From the NCBI GenBank assembly GCA_041749275.1, contig JBGTBQ010000030.1, positions 1 through 8,135 of the forward strand: a DNA stretch of 8,135 nt. The letters run 5' to 3'. Made by a program: the position numbers and the translations under genes. Of the stretch, positions 6,079 to 8,135 are shown one piece after another (position 1 is the first letter of the stretch; each line of letters starts with the position of its first letter). The stretch is from JBGTBQ01 sp041749275 (GTDB taxonomy: Bacteria > Acidobacteriota > Blastocatellia > Pyrinomonadales > Pyrinomonadaceae). Below the pieces are notes generated by a model that saw only the letters and a list, made by a program, of their open reading frames with translations, was not told where the DNA came from and searched no databases.

Positions 6079-7953
6079 ATGAAGATGAAAACATTCACGC
6101 TCGTCGCGTTGATCTTTGCGCTTTGCGCCCCCGCGTTCGCGCGGCAACAGACAGCCGAGACGGGTAAATCCGCGTTGGCTCTGATGCCGCTCGAAGATGT
6201 CCGCGTCGGTCAGAAGGGCGTCGGGCGGACGGTCTTTTCAGGGAGCGAGATGCAGGAGTTCGGCGTCGAAGTGCTTGGCGTCATGCCGGGCTTCCCCTCG
6301 CCGCGACACTCGGTCATCATCGCGCGTTTGTCGGGCACGAACGTCGAGCGCACGAGCGTCTTCGCCGGCATGTCCGGCTCGCCCGTCTTCATAGATGGCA
6401 AACTCGTCGGCGCGGTCGCTTACGCCTTCCCGTTCTCAAAAGAACCCATCGCGGGCATCACGCCGATCAAACAGATGATTGACATCTTCGAGCGCGGCGT
6501 AAAGCAGAGCGAGGGGCGCGACCTTCTCGGCTTCCACCGCGAGCCGCGGGCCGTCTCATATTCACAGCTTGCGGGCGCGGACTGGAAGTTTGAACCGCCG
6601 CGCGTGGGTGTCGCCGCCATGCCTTTCGTCGCGCCGGTCTCTTCGGGGTCGCCGCTTATGCCGCTGCTCGGACAGCAACTCGCGCCCATCTCGACGCCGG
6701 TCGTCTTCAGCGGCTTCACGCCTGAAGCGCTTGCGCGTTTCTCACCGCAATTGCAGTCGAGCGGTCTGCTGCCCGTCTCCGGCATGGGCGGCGCGTCGCC
6801 GATCACGCCGATGGGTAAGGTGACGGAGCACACGCTTCAGGGCGGCACTTCCGTCAGCGTGCAACTCGTGCGCGGCGACTATTCGGTGGCGGCATCGGGC
6901 ACCGTCACGCTCCGCGATGGCGAACGCATCTATGCCTTCGGCCATCCCTTCCTCAGTCTCGGCTCGTCCGACATGCCGATGAGTGAGTCGTCCGTCGTGA
7001 CGGTCATCCCGAACACGCTGAACTCGTTCAAGCTCACGGTGCCCGGCCAGATGGTCGGCGTCATCTCGCAGGATCGCGCCACCGGCATCTACGGACATCT
7101 GCGCCAAGCGCCGAAGATGATTCCCGTCACAATCAACCTGCACACGAGCCGCGAGCGCGCCGAGAAGTATACCTTCGAGGTGGCGAACGACGAGTTCCTG
7201 ACGCCGCTCCTGCTGAACATGACCATCTACAGCACTATCGCGTCGAGCGAGCGCAGCCTCGGCGACTCGACGGTGAGCGTGCGTGGCATGATCGAGGTGA
7301 AGGGACAGGAGCCGGTTATCCTTGAGCGCCGCTTCTCGATGATGGGCGCGGGCATCTCCGCCGCCGGTTCGGTCGCCGCGCCCGTCGCCGCGCTCCTATC
7401 GAGCGGCTTCGACGGCGTTGAACTCGGCTCCATCACGCTCGACATCGCGGCCACGGACTTCCGCCGCGCCGCGACGCTCGACCGCATTGCACTCGACCGC
7501 AATGAAGCCCGCAGCGGGGAGACCATCGAGGTGCAGGCATATGTCCGAACGGAGTCGGGCCGGCAGTTCGTGCAGCGCATCCCGGTCGAGATACCGGCGG
7601 ATGTTCCTCCCGGCCAGCTCGTCATGTTTGTCGGTGACGGAGGCGCTTTGCAACAGGCGTCGGCCTCGCAGAACTTCGTCCCGAAAGACCTCGGCCAACT
7701 CGTCAGCGCCATCAACCGCATTAAGAAGAACGACCGGCTGTATGTCAAACTCTTCCGCATCACCAACGGCGCCGTTATCGGCACCGACGAGATGCCAAAC
7801 CTCCCGCCCTCGTTTGTCGCTACGCTGAACAGCGACCGCGCCACCGGCGGATACACGCCGACGATGCTCTCACCCATTGGTGAGAAGGAACTGCCGCCCG
7901 CGGATTACGTCATCTCCGGACAGCAACTGATCGGCATCACGGTCATTCGGTAA
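6079..7953 (+). CDS. Secreted SpoIVB/S55 peptidase-like protein
   Basis: This 624-residue protein begins with a signal peptide (MKMK, hydrophobic core, APAFA with cleavage after about Ala21) and is probably periplasmic. Residues about 36-140 contain MPLEDVRVGQKGVGRTVFSG, a FGVEVLGVM strand and GMSGSPVFIDGKLVGAVAY (97-115). GMSGSP is the serine motif of peptidase family S55 (SpoIVB), making Ser99 the probable nucleophile. A second S55-like block follows at 278-350, with YAFGHPFLSLG (285-295, candidate His289) and QDRATGIYGHLRQAPKMIPV (331-350). Residues about 450-624 form a beta-rich tail that I do not recognise. There is no PDZ domain, unlike SpoIVB, and the serine block precedes the histidine block, the reverse of SpoIVB. 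An Asp equivalent to that of SpoIVB is not evident, so activity is uncertain. The start is set by AGAGG plus the signal peptide; the frame stays open upstream, but that extension overlaps mobA. Function is unknown; no sporulation genes are present. Confidence 0.82.
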   Translation: MKMKTFTLVALIFALCAPAFARQQTAETGKSALALMPLEDVRVGQKGVGRTVFSGSEMQEFGVEVLGVMPGFPSPRHSVIIARLSGTNVERTSVFAGMSGSPVFIDGKLVGAVAYAFPFSKEPIAGITPIKQMIDIFERGVKQSEGRDLLGFHREPRAVSYSQLAGADWKFEPPRVGVAAMPFVAPVSSGSPLMPLLGQQLAPISTPVVFSGFTPEALARFSPQLQSSGLLPVSGMGGASPITPMGKVTEHTLQGGTSVSVQLVRGDYSVAASGTVTLRDGERIYAFGHPFLSLGSSDMPMSESSVVTVIPNTLNSFKLTVPGQMVGVISQDRATGIYGHLRQAPKMIPVTINLHTSRERAEKYTFEVANDEFLTPLLLNMTIYSTIASSERSLGDSTVSVRGMIEVKGQEPVILERRFSMMGAGISAAGSVAAPVAALLSSGFDGVELGSITLDIAATDFRRAATLDRIALDRNEARSGETIEVQAYVRTESGRQFVQRIPVEIPADVPPGQLVMFVGDGGALQQASASQNFVPKDLGQLVSAINRIKKNDRLYVKLFRITNGAVIGTDEMPNLPPSFVATLNSDRATGGYTPTMLSPIGEKELPPADYVISGQQLIGITVIR

Positions 7954-7984
7954 GTCGGTCAGGCTATCGGTTTGAAGGAGCAGG

Positions 7985-8013
7985 AAGAGGTGAGCTTTTG
8001 CGGCTCACCTCTT
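7985..8013 (+). terminator. Terminator hairpin after the S55-like gene
   Basis: AAGAGGTGAGC (7985-7995) pairs perfectly with GCTCACCTCTT (8003-8013), an 11-bp stem with a 7-nt loop, starting 32 bp after the stop codon. The following GTCATTA is only weakly T-rich, so the hairpin is strong but the tail is poor. Confidence 0.65.
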
Positions 8014-8052
8014 GTCATTAAGGGACGAAGCACGACCCTATCAGGGAGGGCG

Positions 8053-8074
8053 TTTAGAGCATGTCTAAAAAGCC
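8053..8074 (+). repeat. Right copy of the 22-bp repeat shared with the left end
   Basis: TTTAGAGCATGTCT followed by AAAAAGCC matches the minus strand of 13-34 at 20 of 22 positions. Within it TTTAGA/TCTAAA (8053-8058/8064-8069) forms a perfect 6-bp stem with loop GCATG; in the left copy the second arm has one change (TCTCAA). It lies about 100 bp beyond the S55-like gene and its terminator. A small CCCT-ATC-AGGG dyad (8036-8046) precedes it. Confidence 0.5.
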
Positions 8075-8083
8075 ATGTGCCGA

Positions 8084-8112
8084 AGCCCCGTGAGGAGCGG
8101 AATGTTTATAGC
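8084..8112 (+). repeat. REP-like palindrome with conserved-looking tail
   Basis: GCCCC (8084-8088) can pair with GGAGC (8093-8097) with one C-A mismatch, followed by GGAATGTTTATAGCC. This hairpin-plus-tail arrangement resembles REP-type intergenic repeats seen in many genomes, but the assignment is from general resemblance only. The left-edge hairpin CCCCGCGAGGGGCG (minus strand) has the same core with an intact stem, supporting a repeat family. No gene begins before the window ends at 8135. Confidence 0.35.
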
Positions 8113-8135
8113 CCATCGCGTGACACGAGGTCGCT

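Noticed and set aside
8036..8046. CCCTATCAGGG as a TetR operator
   Set aside because: Only the CCCTATCA half resembles tetO; the other half differs, no TetR-family gene is nearby, and it sits downstream of a terminator among other palindromes.

Overview
The window looks like chromosomal DNA from a GC-rich, Gram-negative-type bacterium. The best guess is an Acidobacteriota member near Blastocatellia/Pyrinomonadales. This rests on protein character only (an S55/SpoIVB-like secreted protein with a short signal peptide, a Gfo/Idh oxidoreductase of the type often found beside lipid A genes, an ArnT-like glycosyltransferase) and on heptanucleotide repeats in an intergenic gap. No rRNA, tRNA, CRISPR array, transposase or phage gene was found, and the taxonomic call is an inference.

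Layout. From the left edge to 2178, two minus-strand genes form a probable operon: a Gfo/Idh/MocA oxidoreductase (1198-2178) followed 31 bp later by a class C beta-lactamase-fold serine hydrolase (30-1166). A 111 bp divergent gap (2179-2289) is almost filled by two opposed arrays of degenerate 7-bp repeats that can fold into a long hairpin. On the other side, a TTG-started, multi-membrane-spanning ArnT/PMT-type glycosyltransferase (2290-3948) runs on the plus strand. It converges on a membrane-anchored alpha/beta-hydrolase-fold protein (3981-4952, minus) whose catalytic residues appear to be lost. Behind that, with its own gap and promoter between them, is mobA (5078-5677, minus). A 401 bp divergent region (5678-6078) holds a 13-bp perfect inverted repeat with two nested hairpins, two short dyads and a good sigma-70 promoter. 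That promoter drives a secreted 624-residue S55-like protein (6079-7953). The window closes with a strong terminator hairpin and a REP-like intergenic repeat, part of which recurs at the left edge.

How the genes fit together. The only convincing functional unit is the minus-strand pair at the left. The oxidoreductase and the glycosyltransferase could both act in envelope glycan or lipid A modification, but their neighbours outside the window are not visible. mobA (molybdenum cofactor maturation), the hydrolase-like protein and the S55-like protein look like independent transcription units. There is no obvious new multi-gene defence or biosynthetic system here. The points most worth a second look are the degraded active site of the alpha/beta-hydrolase, the swapped order of the serine and histidine segments in the S55-like protein, and three non-coding structures: the opposed heptad arrays, the 110 bp inverted-repeat element upstream of mobA, and the repeat shared by the two window ends.
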